A stretch of 64,000 nt of DNA from Sphingobium sp. CCH11-B1 (GCF_001556865.1 NZ_LSJY01000202.1:186001-250000); one strand, 5' to 3'. Shown: positions 44,979 through 54,304, numbered from the stretch's first letter. The notes: generated by a model from the letters alone, not told the origin. Translations and numbers: made by a program.

Positions 44979-45322
44979 TGCAGGTTTCTACACTTTCTCC
45001 CGCGTCGGCTCCCGCCGCCGCCGGCCAACCCGGCAAGGCCGCGCTCGAAAAGGTCGCGCAGCAGTTCGAGGCGGTGTTCCTGCGCCAGATGATCGGCGCG
45101 ATGCGCTCGGCGTCCCTCGCCGAGGGCATCACCGATTCGAGCGCAACCCAGCAGTTTCAGGACATGGCCGACGCGCGCACCGCCGATGCCATGGCGTCCA
45201 AGGGCGCGATGGGCATTGCCGAGCTTCTGATTCAGCAGTTCGGTTCGCGCGTCGCCCCTGCCCCCGTCGACAAGCCCTCACCCAACGCGCCGGACGGCCC
45301 CACCCCGGCTGAAGGCGCATGA
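44978..45322 (+). CDS. flgJ: Rod-binding protein FlgJ (N-terminal domain only)
   Basis: A 114-residue rod-capping protein with the FlgJ N-terminal signature: VAQQFEAVFLRQMIGAMRSA. The glucosaminidase domain of enteric FlgJ is absent, as usual in alphaproteobacteria; a separate transglycosylase gene lies next to flhA. Its stop overlaps the flgK start. Confidence 0.92.
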   Translation: MQVSTLSPASAPAAAGQPGKAALEKVAQQFEAVFLRQMIGAMRSASLAEGITDSSATQQFQDMADARTADAMASKGAMGIAELLIQQFGSRVAPAPVDKPSPNAPDGPTPAEGA

Positions 45323-46653
45323 GCGACCTTTTCATCATTGGCGCATCGGGAACGAAGGCCTATCGGTCCGCGATGGCGGCCATTTCCGAGAATATCGCGA
45401 ACGCAAGCACCGCCGGCTACGCCCGCCGGTCGGTATCCACGGTCGAGTCCGGGTCGTCGACGGCGACTATGGCGACCTATGTCTCGCTCGCCAATTTCGG
45501 CGGCACGCAGGTGAAAAGCATCAACCGCGCGGCCGACCCCTATCTGGACGCCACCATGCGGTCGACCGGCATGGCGCTGGGCAGCGCGACGGCGCGCCTG
45601 CGCTGGCTGAGCGACGCGGAAAATGCGCTCAACGACAGCAGCACCGGCATCGGCCAGCTGATGAGCGGCATGTATCAGAATTTCGAGAAGCTGGCCGCCA
45701 GCCCATCGGACAAGTCGCTGCGCGTCACCACGCTCGACAGCATCACGCGCGTCGCGCAGGCCTTCAACCAGACCGCGTCCGACCTTCAGACCGTATCCAG
45801 CGGCATCGCCACCGAAGCCAATTCGTCGGTCGATACGATCAACGAATCCCTGTCGGCGCTTGCCAGCATCAACAACAGCCTGCTTCGCGCCCAGCCGGGA
45901 ACGTCGGCCTATGCGCAGTTGCTGGACAGCCGCGACGCCGCGCTTCAGGATCTGTCCGCCAATCTCAACGTGACCGTCACTTTCGGCGCGCATGACAGCG
46001 CGCAGATCACTTATGGCAGCCAAACGCTGGTCAGCGGCGATCAGGCGACAACCGTCGCCGCGACGGCGGGCACGGACGGCCGACTCTCGCTCACGCTGAC
46101 GGGTGGCGGGGCGCTCGATACGCCGGCAAGCGGCACATTGGGCGGACTCTTCTCCGCAGCGGCGACCGTGGCGACGCGGCGAGAAAGCCTGGACAGCCTG
46201 GCGGCACAGTTCACCGCCAACCTCAATGCCTGGCATGCCCAGGGTCGGACCGATGCCGGGACGGCGGGCACGCCGCTGCTGTCGGGCACGACCGCCGCCA
46301 CGCTCACCGCGCTCATCAGCGATCCGACGGCGCTTGCGACCCGGTCCGCCGATGGCAAGCTCAACGGCAATCTGATCGCGGCGAACACCGTCCTGCGCGG
46401 CAACGGCAGCGTCGAACAGAATTGGACCGCGCTGATCTCCGGGCACGCGACGCTGCTTGCCTCGACCAAGGCGGAACATGACACCGCCACAAGTCGCAAC
46501 GATCAGGCCGTCGCCGCGCGCGAAGCCGTCAGCGGCGTCGATCTCGACATGGAGGCGGCGGATCTGCTGCGCATCCAGCAGGCCTATTCGGCCAGCGCCA
46601 AGGTGCTTCAGATCGCCAAGGAAACCATCGACTCCATCCTCAACATCATCTGA
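45319..46653 (+). CDS. flgK: Hook-filament junction protein FlgK (HAP1)
   Basis: A 444-residue junction protein. N-terminus GTKAYRSAMAAISENIANAS followed by TAGYARRSVST. The C-terminus (VSGVDLDMEAADLLRIQQAY and SASAKVLQIAKETIDSIL) is the conserved D0 region. It overlaps flgJ and is followed by flgL after 17 bases. Confidence 0.95.
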   Translation: MSDLFIIGASGTKAYRSAMAAISENIANASTAGYARRSVSTVESGSSTATMATYVSLANFGGTQVKSINRAADPYLDATMRSTGMALGSATARLRWLSDAENALNDSSTGIGQLMSGMYQNFEKLAASPSDKSLRVTTLDSITRVAQAFNQTASDLQTVSSGIATEANSSVDTINESLSALASINNSLLRAQPGTSAYAQLLDSRDAALQDLSANLNVTVTFGAHDSAQITYGSQTLVSGDQATTVAATAGTDGRLSLTLTGGGALDTPASGTLGGLFSAAATVATRRESLDSLAAQFTANLNAWHAQGRTDAGTAGTPLLSGTTAATLTALISDPTALATRSADGKLNGNLIAANTVLRGNGSVEQNWTALISGHATLLASTKAEHDTATSRNDQAVAAREAVSGVDLDMEAADLLRIQQAYSASAKVLQIAKETIDSILNII

Positions 46654-46670
46654 CCGCGAAAGGCTGACCC

Positions 46671-47516
46671 ATGGTAGGCATCACCAGCAAGATCATGATC
46701 GCCGAAATGCGTCGGCAGCAGCAACTGTCGCAGAGCATCGTCGATGGTCAGACCGCCATTTCCAGCGGCGTGTCCCTGACCAAGCCGTCGCAGGACGTGC
46801 TTGCCTGGGTGCAATTGTCCGAGGTGGGTCGCGCCCAGGCGCAGCAATCCGCCTGGCAATCCAATGTCAGCTATGGATCGGCCCGCGCCGGCAATGCCGA
46901 GGCCAACCTGTCGGAAATGGACAATCTGTTGAAGCGCGCGCAGGAACTGGTGACGTCGGCGCGCAACGGGTCGCTGAACGACACCAGCCGCGCGGCGTTG
47001 ACGGAAGAATTGTCGACCATCCGTACGACCGTCAACGAACTGCTGAACCAGAAGGATTATCAGGGTACTCCCGTCTTCGACGACGGACAAAGCGTGCTGG
47101 TGCCCGTCAGCCGCGGCCTCAACCTCGCCGTCGTCGGAACGAAGCAGGAAGTATCGGAAGGCATCGACGTCAACGGCACGCCCATGTCCATCGACGACAT
47201 CCTGGCCCAGAGCATCGCCGCGATCCAGAATGGCGGCGACGCCGGGATGGAGGACGCGCTGAAGGCCGTTCAGGCCGCGCAGGGACATATCGTCCTTGAA
47301 CAGGCCAAGCAGGGCGTGCGCGCCGACCGGCTTGAAACGGTGGGCGATCGTCTTACCGACGTCGACCTGGACCTGAGCGACCGTCGGGAAGATCTGCAAT
47401 CGACCAACCTGCAGGAAGTCATCTCGCGGGTGCAGGCGCAACTGCTCCAGTTGGAAGCGGCGCAATCGGCCTTCGCCCGCATCAATCGGCAAACCCTGTT
47501 CGACCTTATCCGCTAA
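46671..47516 (+). CDS. flgL: Hook-filament junction protein FlgL (HAP3)
   Basis: A 281-residue junction protein of the flagellin superfamily. N-terminus ITSKIMIAEMRRQQQLSQSI and a SKPSQD-like LTKPSQD. The C-terminus (LQEVISRVQAQLLQLEAAQS, AFARINRQTLFDLIR) ends as in FlgL. Last gene of the flg operon. Confidence 0.93.
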   Translation: MVGITSKIMIAEMRRQQQLSQSIVDGQTAISSGVSLTKPSQDVLAWVQLSEVGRAQAQQSAWQSNVSYGSARAGNAEANLSEMDNLLKRAQELVTSARNGSLNDTSRAALTEELSTIRTTVNELLNQKDYQGTPVFDDGQSVLVPVSRGLNLAVVGTKQEVSEGIDVNGTPMSIDDILAQSIAAIQNGGDAGMEDALKAVQAAQGHIVLEQAKQGVRADRLETVGDRLTDVDLDLSDRREDLQSTNLQEVISRVQAQLLQLEAAQSAFARINRQTLFDLIR

Positions 47517-47538
47517 ATAAAAAAGGCGGCGGCTTTCC

Positions 47539-47571
47539 TAAACCGGATGTCAACCAGGCCGTATTAACCAT
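47539..47571 (+). promoter_or_regulatory. Sigma-28 promoter of motAB overlapping a TTAACCAT octamer
   Basis: TAAA (47539-47542), 15 bases, GCCGTATT (47558-47565). TTAACCAT (47564-47571) overlaps the end of the -10 element. Further on, TGGC...GCCA with TTTTTT (47605-47626) forms a weak stem-loop just before the motA ribosome binding site. Confidence 0.75.
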
Positions 47572-47637
47572 CTGACAGGCATCCGGTGCGATGCTCAAAC
47601 GGCTTGGCGCCTTCGGGCCATTTTTTCGGGGATATTC

Positions 47638-48501
47638 ATGTTCGCAATCATCGGCCTAGTCGTCCTGCTCGGCATGGTGTTCGGCGGCTTCATCTTCACC
47701 GGCGGCGACATCGGTCCGGTGCTGCACGCGCTTCCCCATGAAATGATCATCATCGGCGGCGCAGCCGTCGGCGCGCTCATCATCGGCAACAGCGGCGCGG
47801 ACCTCAAGGCGCTGGGCGGCGGCCTGGGCAAGGTGTTCAAGGGGCCGCAATATAAGAAGCAGGATTTTCTCGACTGCATCTTCCTTGTCAGCAAGCTCAT
47901 GAAGACGCTGCGGGTCGAAGGGCCGGTGGCGCTGGAGCCGCATATCGAGGATCCGGCCAGCTCGACCATCTTCTCCGAATATCCCAAGCTGATGAAGGAC
48001 AAGACGCTGATCCACCTTATCAGCGACACGCTGCGCCTGGTGGTCGTGTCGTCCGGCACGCTCGATCCCCACGCGGTCGAGGAGGTGATGGACAACAGCC
48101 TCAAGACCCATCATCACGAAGCCCTGAAGCCCGCCGACAATTTGCAGGGCCTGGCCGACGCCCTCCCCGCGCTCGGCATCGTCGCGGCGGTGCTGGGCGT
48201 GGTCAAGACCATGGGCTCGATCGACCAGCCGCCATCGGTGCTGGGCGCGATGATCGGCTCGGCGCTGGTCGGCACTTTCCTCGGCGTGCTGCTTGCCTAT
48301 GGCATGGTCAACCCCTTCGCCAATCGTTGCCGCGCGGTGATCGAGCAGGACGGCGCCATGTATCATGTCGTCAAGCAGATCATCATCGCCTCGCTCCACG
48401 GCCATCCCCAGCCGCTGGTGATCGAAGCCGCGCGCTCCAGCCTGATGCACGCCAATCAGCCCGGCTTTGCCGAGGTGTTTGACGGCATGCGGGGCAAATA
48501 A
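47638..48501 (+). CDS. motA: Flagellar motor stator protein MotA
   Basis: Proton-channel subunit of the main stator, 287 residues. Helices: IIGLVVLLGMVFGGFIF, MIIIGGAAVGALIIGNSG, then LPALGIVAAVLGVVKTM and GSALVGTFLGVLLAYGMVNP, with the long cytoplasmic loop between. The loop segment SKLMKTLRVEGPVALEPHIE holds the charged residues that face FliG. It is followed by motB after three bases. Confidence 0.96.
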   Translation: MFAIIGLVVLLGMVFGGFIFTGGDIGPVLHALPHEMIIIGGAAVGALIIGNSGADLKALGGGLGKVFKGPQYKKQDFLDCIFLVSKLMKTLRVEGPVALEPHIEDPASSTIFSEYPKLMKDKTLIHLISDTLRLVVVSSGTLDPHAVEEVMDNSLKTHHHEALKPADNLQGLADALPALGIVAAVLGVVKTMGSIDQPPSVLGAMIGSALVGTFLGVLLAYGMVNPFANRCRAVIEQDGAMYHVVKQIIIASLHGHPQPLVIEAARSSLMHANQPGFAEVFDGMRGK

Positions 48502-48504
48502 GCG

Positions 48505-49551
48505 ATGGCCGAGAAGAAGCGCGGCGCGAACGAGCCCGAACCCAGGCCGATCATCGTCAAGAAGATCATCGTCGATGGCCATGGCGGCCATCATGGCGGC
48601 GCATGGAAGGTCGCCTATGCCGACTTCGTGACGGCGATGATGGCCTTCTTCCTGCTGATGTGGCTGCTGGGCGCGACCACCGAAAAGCAGCGCAAGGGCC
48701 TGGCCGACTATTTCACGCCGACGCTGGTCGAGCTGAAGATGGCGTCGGCCGGTTCGACTGGCTTGATGGGCGGCGACAGCATGATGAGCAAGGAAAATTA
48801 CCCGACCACAGGCGGCCAGGGCAATCTTGCCATCACCATCCCGCGCGACGCCACCGGCACCAAGGATCAGGGCGGAAAGGCGACGCGCGCCGCCGACCGG
48901 CAGAAGTTCGAGGCGATCAAGAAGAGCCTTGAGGAGCGCATGGCGAAGAAGGGCTTGGCCAAGCTGCGCCGCAACATCCGCTTCACCGAAACGCGCGAGG
49001 GACTGCGCATCGACCTGATCGACGAAGCCGATTTCGCCATGTTCAAGTCGGGCACGGACCAGTTGGTGCCGCAGGCGCGGGCGCTGATCGCGGAAGTGTC
49101 GCAAGCGCTTCAGACCATGCCCAACCCATTGATCGTGCGCGGCCATACCGATGGCCTGCCCTATGCGGCCGGTCGGACGATGAACAACTGGATGCTCTCT
49201 TCCGCACGCGCCGAATCGACGCGTCAGGTGCTGAGCCAGAGCGGTATTCCCAACGCCCGCTTCGCCCGGATCGAAGGGGTCGCCGACCGCGAACCCTTCA
49301 TCAAGAACGATGCCTATGACCCCCGCAACCGACGCATGTCGATCATCCTGGGCTGGACCCGGGGCGGCGGCAGCGGCGACGACGAAATGGACGCGGAAAC
49401 CCGCGCCGCGATCAAGGAACGGGACGATCCGGCCAGGGTCGCGAAGGAAGCCGCGCGCAAGCTCGACATGGGCGGCACCGCATTGCCAAGCGGCGTCCAG
49501 CTGATCAATCCCACCGCCAGCAGCCATGAAGGCAAGGTCGGCAAGCATTAA
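48505..49551 (+). CDS. motB: Flagellar motor stator protein MotB
   Basis: Peptidoglycan-anchored stator partner, 348 residues. The membrane helix AYADFVTAMMAFFLLMWLLG has the essential Asp40. The OmpA-type anchor domain includes NPLIVRGHTDGLPYA and the following NNWMLSSARAESTRQVL. The protein is full length, unlike the second MotB-like protein. It is co-transcribed with motA. Confidence 0.96.
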   Translation: MAEKKRGANEPEPRPIIVKKIIVDGHGGHHGGAWKVAYADFVTAMMAFFLLMWLLGATTEKQRKGLADYFTPTLVELKMASAGSTGLMGGDSMMSKENYPTTGGQGNLAITIPRDATGTKDQGGKATRAADRQKFEAIKKSLEERMAKKGLAKLRRNIRFTETREGLRIDLIDEADFAMFKSGTDQLVPQARALIAEVSQALQTMPNPLIVRGHTDGLPYAAGRTMNNWMLSSARAESTRQVLSQSGIPNARFARIEGVADREPFIKNDAYDPRNRRMSIILGWTRGGGSGDDEMDAETRAAIKERDDPARVAKEAARKLDMGGTALPSGVQLINPTASSHEGKVGKH

Positions 49552-49823
49552 ATATACGGGCATTGGGCTTGCCGAGGGCGACGCCGCCTCCCTTCCACAT
49601 GTCGGGCACCAGGGCGCTGCCCCTGTGCTGTCGTGGAAAATCAACCCATAGGGGCACAGCAGCGGATGGGCGTCGGGATCGGCGGCATCGCTCCTGAGGC
49701 GCGGGCGCGGGACAATATTCGACCACCGCCCGATGGTGTCGGATGACAGGCTTGTCAGTGCTTCATCCGACATGTCACTTGCACATCATCGCACAGTACC
49801 GCTTCAACCGCAGGACGAGCCCG

Positions 49824-50720
49824 ATGATAAATTGCGAATTGCTTGATCTAAGGGCCTTGGTCGCGGTGGCTGAAGGCCGCAGTTTTCATCGTGCGGCACA
49901 GCAACTGAACCTGTCGCAACCTGCGCTCAGCAGGCGTATTCAGAAGCTGGAGCATTCGGTCGGCACTGTCCTGATAGAACGCACCACCCGCCACGTCCGC
50001 CTCACCGCGGCGGGTCGGGAAGTGGTGCCGCTCATCCGGCGCATGCTGGATGAAGTGGACGGATCTCTGGTCGGGCTAATGGCGGACGGCGAACGGCAGG
50101 CAGGCCGCATCACGCTCGCGAGCGTGCCAAGCGCGACCGTGCGTTTCCTTCCTGAAGTGCTGCAACGGTTCGGGCAGGACTATCGCAACACCCGCGTCCG
50201 GATCCTCGATCTGTCCGCGACGGACTGCGCGGAAGCGGTCCGCACCGGGGAGGCCGAATTCGGCTTGTCCTTGCCGGTGTCGACCGATGCCGACCTGTCA
50301 TACGAGCCGCTGCACGACGATCCCTATGGTCTCGTCTGCCGGAAGGACGATCCGCTTGCGTCGATGGCGGATGTCGCGTGGAGCGATCTGGCGGATTTGC
50401 GCCTCGTCACCGTGCATAGGGCCAGTGGCAACCGGACGACGCTGGAGGCCGGGTTGGCGGCGCAAGGCATTCATCTGACCTGGTTCTATGAAGTCACGCG
50501 GCTCACCTCCGCGCTCGCCCTTGTCGACGCGGGGCTGGGGCCGTCGATCCTGCCCCGGCTCGCCTGCGCCGGGCCGGAAGCGCGCGACCTTGTCTGGCGG
50601 CCCTTGGGAGAGCCCGTAATTTTTCGGACCATCGGTCTTCTCAAACGGCCGTCCGCGCCCATTTCTCCTGCCGCGGCACGCCTCGTCACGCTTCTGGCGG
50701 AGGCTTGGCAGGCGGCGTGA
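49824..50720 (+). CDS. LysR-family transcriptional regulator
   Basis: 298 residues starting MINCELLDLRALVAVAEGRS. The helix-turn-helix is in FHRAAQQLNLSQPALSRRIQ. The effector domain follows (ITLASVPSATVRFLPEVLQ and AEFGLSLPV). It probably senses a carboxylate and controls the neighbouring transport genes. The ATG at 49824 fits the family start; upstream codons in the frame do not. Its 3' end overlaps the convergent symporter gene by 35 bases. The 270 bases between motB and this gene hold no feature I can name. Confidence 0.92.
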   Translation: MINCELLDLRALVAVAEGRSFHRAAQQLNLSQPALSRRIQKLEHSVGTVLIERTTRHVRLTAAGREVVPLIRRMLDEVDGSLVGLMADGERQAGRITLASVPSATVRFLPEVLQRFGQDYRNTRVRILDLSATDCAEAVRTGEAEFGLSLPVSTDADLSYEPLHDDPYGLVCRKDDPLASMADVAWSDLADLRLVTVHRASGNRTTLEAGLAAQGIHLTWFYEVTRLTSALALVDAGLGPSILPRLACAGPEARDLVWRPLGEPVIFRTIGLLKRPSAPISPAAARLVTLLAEAWQAA

Positions 50721-51954
50721 TCCGCTCGATCCGGGCTCCGTCCCATCGTGCCACCAGCAAGGTGGCGCTGATGTTCGCCAGACCGCTGGTCGTCGCGCGG
50801 ATGGGCGAGAGGATGCGATCCACCGCGATCAGCATCGCAGCTGCGCTCAAGGGGATATCCGGCAGCAGGGACAAGGTCAGCAAAAGCGCCGAGAAGCCGC
50901 TGCCAGTCACGCCGGCCGCCGTCTTCGACGTCGCCAGCATGACCAGCAGGTAAGGCGCCAGCCTGTCGGGCGGCAAGGGGATGCCGAGCGCTTCCGACAG
51001 GAACAATGTTGCGACAACGAGATAGACAGCCGTTCCGGCGAGATTGAGCGTGTAGCCGAGCGGCACGGTCAGGCCGACGACCGCCGGACTGACGCCCATC
51101 GCCTCCAGCTTCGTTATGAGCCGCGGAAGAACCACTTCGCTCGACGACGTGCCGACCACGATCAGCAATTCGTCCCGGAAATGACGCAGCAGCGCCCAGC
51201 CATGCAGGCCAGTGGCGATCTGTACGGTAAGGACGAGGATGCCGGCAAGAACGAGGCAGGCGACCGCGAGCGTGGCGACCAGCATGCCCAGTGAACCGAT
51301 GAAGCCGATGCCATAGGCCCCGACCGTGTAGGCGATGGCGCCGAAGGCTCCGACCGGGGCCAGGCGGACGAGAAAGCCGAAGATCGCGAACTGCAACTGC
51401 GTAAGCGCTCGAAGTCCCTTCGCGATCGGTTCTCCCGCCGGGCCGATGCGGATGAGGCCGAAGCCGACCAGCCCGGCGATGAAAAGCACGGGAAGGACAT
51501 CCCCCGCCGTAAAGGCGGAGAAGAAGGTGTCCGGAATCATCCGCAGCAGGAAATCGCCCGGTCCATTGATCGGCGCGCCGCTCTGCTGGACATGCGGCGC
51601 AACGTCCAAGGCGACCGACCTCAGATTCAGCCCCGTGCCCGGCTGCATCACCATGCCGACCATCATGCCCGACAGCAGGGCGACCATGGTTATGGCCAGG
51701 AAGATGACGAGCGCACGGGCGATGGTGGAGCCTGTGCGCAATGCGCCGCCATGGAGCACGATCCCGTTGACGATAGTGCAGAAGAGGATCGGGGGAACCA
51801 TCATCCGCATGATCTTTATGAAGGCAAGCCCAAGCGGCGCGAGCGCGATGCCCGCCGCCGGCCAGGCATAGCCAAGCACTGTGCCGGCCAGCACCCCCAC
51901 CACCATCTGCACATAAAGCTGACGGAACAATCGCGCCTCCCCATTTATGCGCAA
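50686..51954 (-). CDS. Dicarboxylate/amino acid:cation symporter (DAACS family)
   Basis: A 422-residue membrane carrier of the DctA/GltP family. Signatures: IKIMRMMVPPILFCTIVNGI near the N-terminus, the serine-rich hairpin VGTSSSEVVLPRL, VPLGYTLNLAGTAVYLVVAT, and the C-terminal AVDRILSPIRATTSGLANIS. It should bring C4-dicarboxylates or a related acid into the cell with cations. It is divergent from the binding-protein gene, with 129 bases between for both promoters. Confidence 0.92.
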   Translation of the reverse strand: MRINGEARLFRQLYVQMVVGVLAGTVLGYAWPAAGIALAPLGLAFIKIMRMMVPPILFCTIVNGIVLHGGALRTGSTIARALVIFLAITMVALLSGMMVGMVMQPGTGLNLRSVALDVAPHVQQSGAPINGPGDFLLRMIPDTFFSAFTAGDVLPVLFIAGLVGFGLIRIGPAGEPIAKGLRALTQLQFAIFGFLVRLAPVGAFGAIAYTVGAYGIGFIGSLGMLVATLAVACLVLAGILVLTVQIATGLHGWALLRHFRDELLIVVGTSSSEVVLPRLITKLEAMGVSPAVVGLTVPLGYTLNLAGTAVYLVVATLFLSEALGIPLPPDRLAPYLLVMLATSKTAAGVTGSGFSALLLTLSLLPDIPLSAAAMLIAVDRILSPIRATTSGLANISATLLVARWDGARIERITPPAKPPPEA

Positions 51955-52083
51955 AATGGATCACATGGCCCATTCATTGCATTTGATAAAAATATTGGGC
52001 GGCGCGTAGATCGTCAACACAATGCGCTGCCGGTCGCGTCACAAGCGGCCACAGCGAAGAGGCCGAAGAGAGGAGAGGCGGCA

Positions 52084-52941
52084 ATGCGCTCGCCAGATGA
52101 GCGACTTGGCATGACCGGGTCGACACGCACGACGCGGCGCGCATTTTGTCGCATGCCGATGCTGGCGGCGGCAGCCCTCCTGCTGGCCGGCTGCCAGACC
52201 CATGCCGGCTCCTCGGCGCGCCCCGCCGAACTTCACGTCTTTACCTCGGGCGGATTCAGCGCCGCCTTCGACACCCTGGCGTCGCAATATAGCGCCCAGA
52301 CCGGCATCAGGATCGTGACCGGCCATGGCCCGTCGATGGGCGATACGGCCAACGCCATTCCCGCCCGCCTCGCCCGGCGTGAGCCCGCCGATGTCGTCAT
52401 CCTCGCCCGTTCCGCGCTGGACAAGCTGGCCGCCGCGGGTCAGGTGGCGCCCGGCACGGAGATCGACCTTGGCCTGTCCAAGATCGCGGTCGCGGTAAAG
52501 GAAGGCGCGCCCCTTCCCGACATTTCGACGGCCGAGGCCGTACGGGCGACATTGCTCAAGGCCAAGTCCGTCGCCTGGTCCGACAGTGCCAGCGGCGTCT
52601 ATATCCAGACGACCATGCTCGACCGGCTGGGCGTCGCCGATCAGGTCCGTCCCAAGGGCACGATGATCCCGGCGACCCCGGTGGGGGAAATCGTCGCCCA
52701 GGGCAAGGCCGAGATCGGCTTTCAGCAACTGTCCGAGCTGAAGCCGGTCAAGGGCATCCGCATCGTCGGCCTGCTGCCCGATTCGCTTCAGAAAGTGACG
52801 CCCTTTTCCGGCGGTGTTGTCGCCTATTCGCCTCGCCAAAAGCCGGCCAAGGCGCTCCTCGCCTATCTTTCTTCCCCCAGGGCCTATGCGGCGATCCGCG
52901 ACACGGGCCTGGAACCGGCATCGCAAAAGGTGACCCCATGA
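52084..52941 (+). CDS. Substrate-binding lipoprotein (ModA/PBP2-like) without ABC partners
   Basis: 285 residues from ATG 52084 with GGAGAGG upstream. The signal ends in lipobox LAGC (Cys37), so it is membrane-anchored in the periplasm. The rest is a periplasmic-binding fold of the molybdate/sulfate type: ELHVFTSGGFSAAFDTLAS, PADVVILARSALDKLAAAGQ, AEIGFQQLSELKPVKGI. No ABC permease or ATPase gene is near. Its stop overlaps the start of a citrate-type MFS symporter, so it probably presents an organic acid to that carrier. The ligand is unknown. Confidence 0.87.
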   Translation: MRSPDERLGMTGSTRTTRRAFCRMPMLAAAALLLAGCQTHAGSSARPAELHVFTSGGFSAAFDTLASQYSAQTGIRIVTGHGPSMGDTANAIPARLARREPADVVILARSALDKLAAAGQVAPGTEIDLGLSKIAVAVKEGAPLPDISTAEAVRATLLKAKSVAWSDSASGVYIQTTMLDRLGVADQVRPKGTMIPATPVGEIVAQGKAEIGFQQLSELKPVKGIRIVGLLPDSLQKVTPFSGGVVAYSPRQKPAKALLAYLSSPRAYAAIRDTGLEPASQKVTP

Positions 52942-54254
52942 CCGCGCACAGCATTTCGTCGTCCACCGATCGTCCGGCGGAAGACGCCGAAAAGAAGAAG
53001 TCGGCCTTCAAGTCCATTTTCATCGTTGCCAGCGGCAACTTCCTGGAGATGTTCGACTTCATGGTGTTCGGCTATTACGCCACCTACATCTCGAAGGCGT
53101 TCTTTCCGACAGGCAGCGAGTTTGCGTCGCTCCTGCTGACGCTGATGACCTTCGGTGCTGGCTTCCTGATGCGCCCCGTCGGCGCGCTGGTGCTGGGCGC
53201 CTATGTCGATCATCATGGTCGCCGCAAGGGGCTTTTGCTGGTGCTTGGCCTGATGGCGCTGGGCACGCTCGCCATCGCGGTCACCCCGACCTATGAACAG
53301 ATCGGCCTTGCCGCGCCGATCATCATCCTGGTCGGACGCCTGATCCAAGGCCTGTCCGCCGGCGTGGAGGTGGGCGGCGTATCCGTCTATCTCAATGAAA
53401 TCGCACCGCCGCACCGCAAGGGCTTCTTCACGTCGTGGCAATCCGCCAGCCAGCAGGCAGCGGTGGTGTTCGCCGCACTCATCGGCCTTGCGGTTTCGAC
53501 CAGCCTGTCGCCCGAAACGATGCAGGCCTGGGGCTGGCGCGTGCCCTTCATCATCGGCTGCGTGATGATCCCCTTCCTGTTCGTCATCCGCACCCATGTC
53601 GAGGAAACCGAGGCGTTCCTGAACCGCAAGGAGCATCCGCAGATCGGCCAGATCATGCGCATCATCGGCGCCAACTGGGGCATCGTCCTCCAGGGTGCGC
53701 TGATGGCGGTGATGACCACGGTCTTTTTCTACATGATCACCGCCTACACCCCGACCTTCGGCAGCAAGGTGCTGAACCTGGGTGCGGGCGAAAGCCTCTT
53801 CGTCACCGCCTGCGTTGGCGTCACCAACTTCGTCCTGCTGCCGGTCATGGGCGCGCTGTCGGACAAGATCGGCCGCCGCCCGCTGCTGATCACCGCCACG
53901 CTGCTTGGCGCGGCACTCGCCTATCCGCTGATGAGCTGGCTGGTGGCCGCGCCGACCTTTGGCAAGCTGCTGGCCGTCGAGCTTCTGCTGGCGGCGATCT
54001 ACGCCACCTACAACGGCGCCTTCATCGTCTATCTGACCGAAGTGATCCCCGGCCATGTCCGCACCGTCGGCTTCAGCCTGGCCTACAGCATGGCGACCGC
54101 GATCTTCGGCGGCTTCACGCCGGCGATCAGCACCGCCCTGATCGGCGCGACGGGGGACAAGGCGATCCCCGGCGCCTGGTGCGCCGCCGCCGCCTTGCTG
54201 TCCCTGCTCGCGCTGCTGATCGGCAGCCGGGTCAACCGGGCAAAGGCCGAATAA
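52938..54254 (+). CDS. Citrate/tricarballylate-type MFS proton symporter (MHS family)
   Basis: 438 residues with 12 expected helices. Metabolite:H+ symporter marks: the N-terminal GNFLEMFDFMVFGYYATYIS, the loop GAYVDHHGRRKGLLL, and ILVGRLIQGLSAGVEVGGVS (then VYLNEIAP). The resemblance is to TcuC/CitA-type carriers of citrate and tricarballylate. It is translationally coupled to the binding lipoprotein and lies 50 bases before the TonB receptor gene, so the three probably move one substrate across both membranes. Confidence 0.9.
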   Translation: MTAHSISSSTDRPAEDAEKKKSAFKSIFIVASGNFLEMFDFMVFGYYATYISKAFFPTGSEFASLLLTLMTFGAGFLMRPVGALVLGAYVDHHGRRKGLLLVLGLMALGTLAIAVTPTYEQIGLAAPIIILVGRLIQGLSAGVEVGGVSVYLNEIAPPHRKGFFTSWQSASQQAAVVFAALIGLAVSTSLSPETMQAWGWRVPFIIGCVMIPFLFVIRTHVEETEAFLNRKEHPQIGQIMRIIGANWGIVLQGALMAVMTTVFFYMITAYTPTFGSKVLNLGAGESLFVTACVGVTNFVLLPVMGALSDKIGRRPLLITATLLGAALAYPLMSWLVAAPTFGKLLAVELLLAAIYATYNGAFIVYLTEVIPGHVRTVGFSLAYSMATAIFGGFTPAISTALIGATGDKAIPGAWCAAAALLSLLALLIGSRVNRAKAE

Positions 54255-54304
54255 CCGCAGATTGATCGAATTCGACATAACAACATAAAATTGGGAGACT
54301 GAAG

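Noticed and set aside
47656..49773. 705-codon open frame on the minus strand opposite motA and motB
   Set aside because: It is the mirror frame of two certain genes in GC-rich DNA. Its first ~75 codons, lying in the motB-LysR gap, gave no recognisable family.
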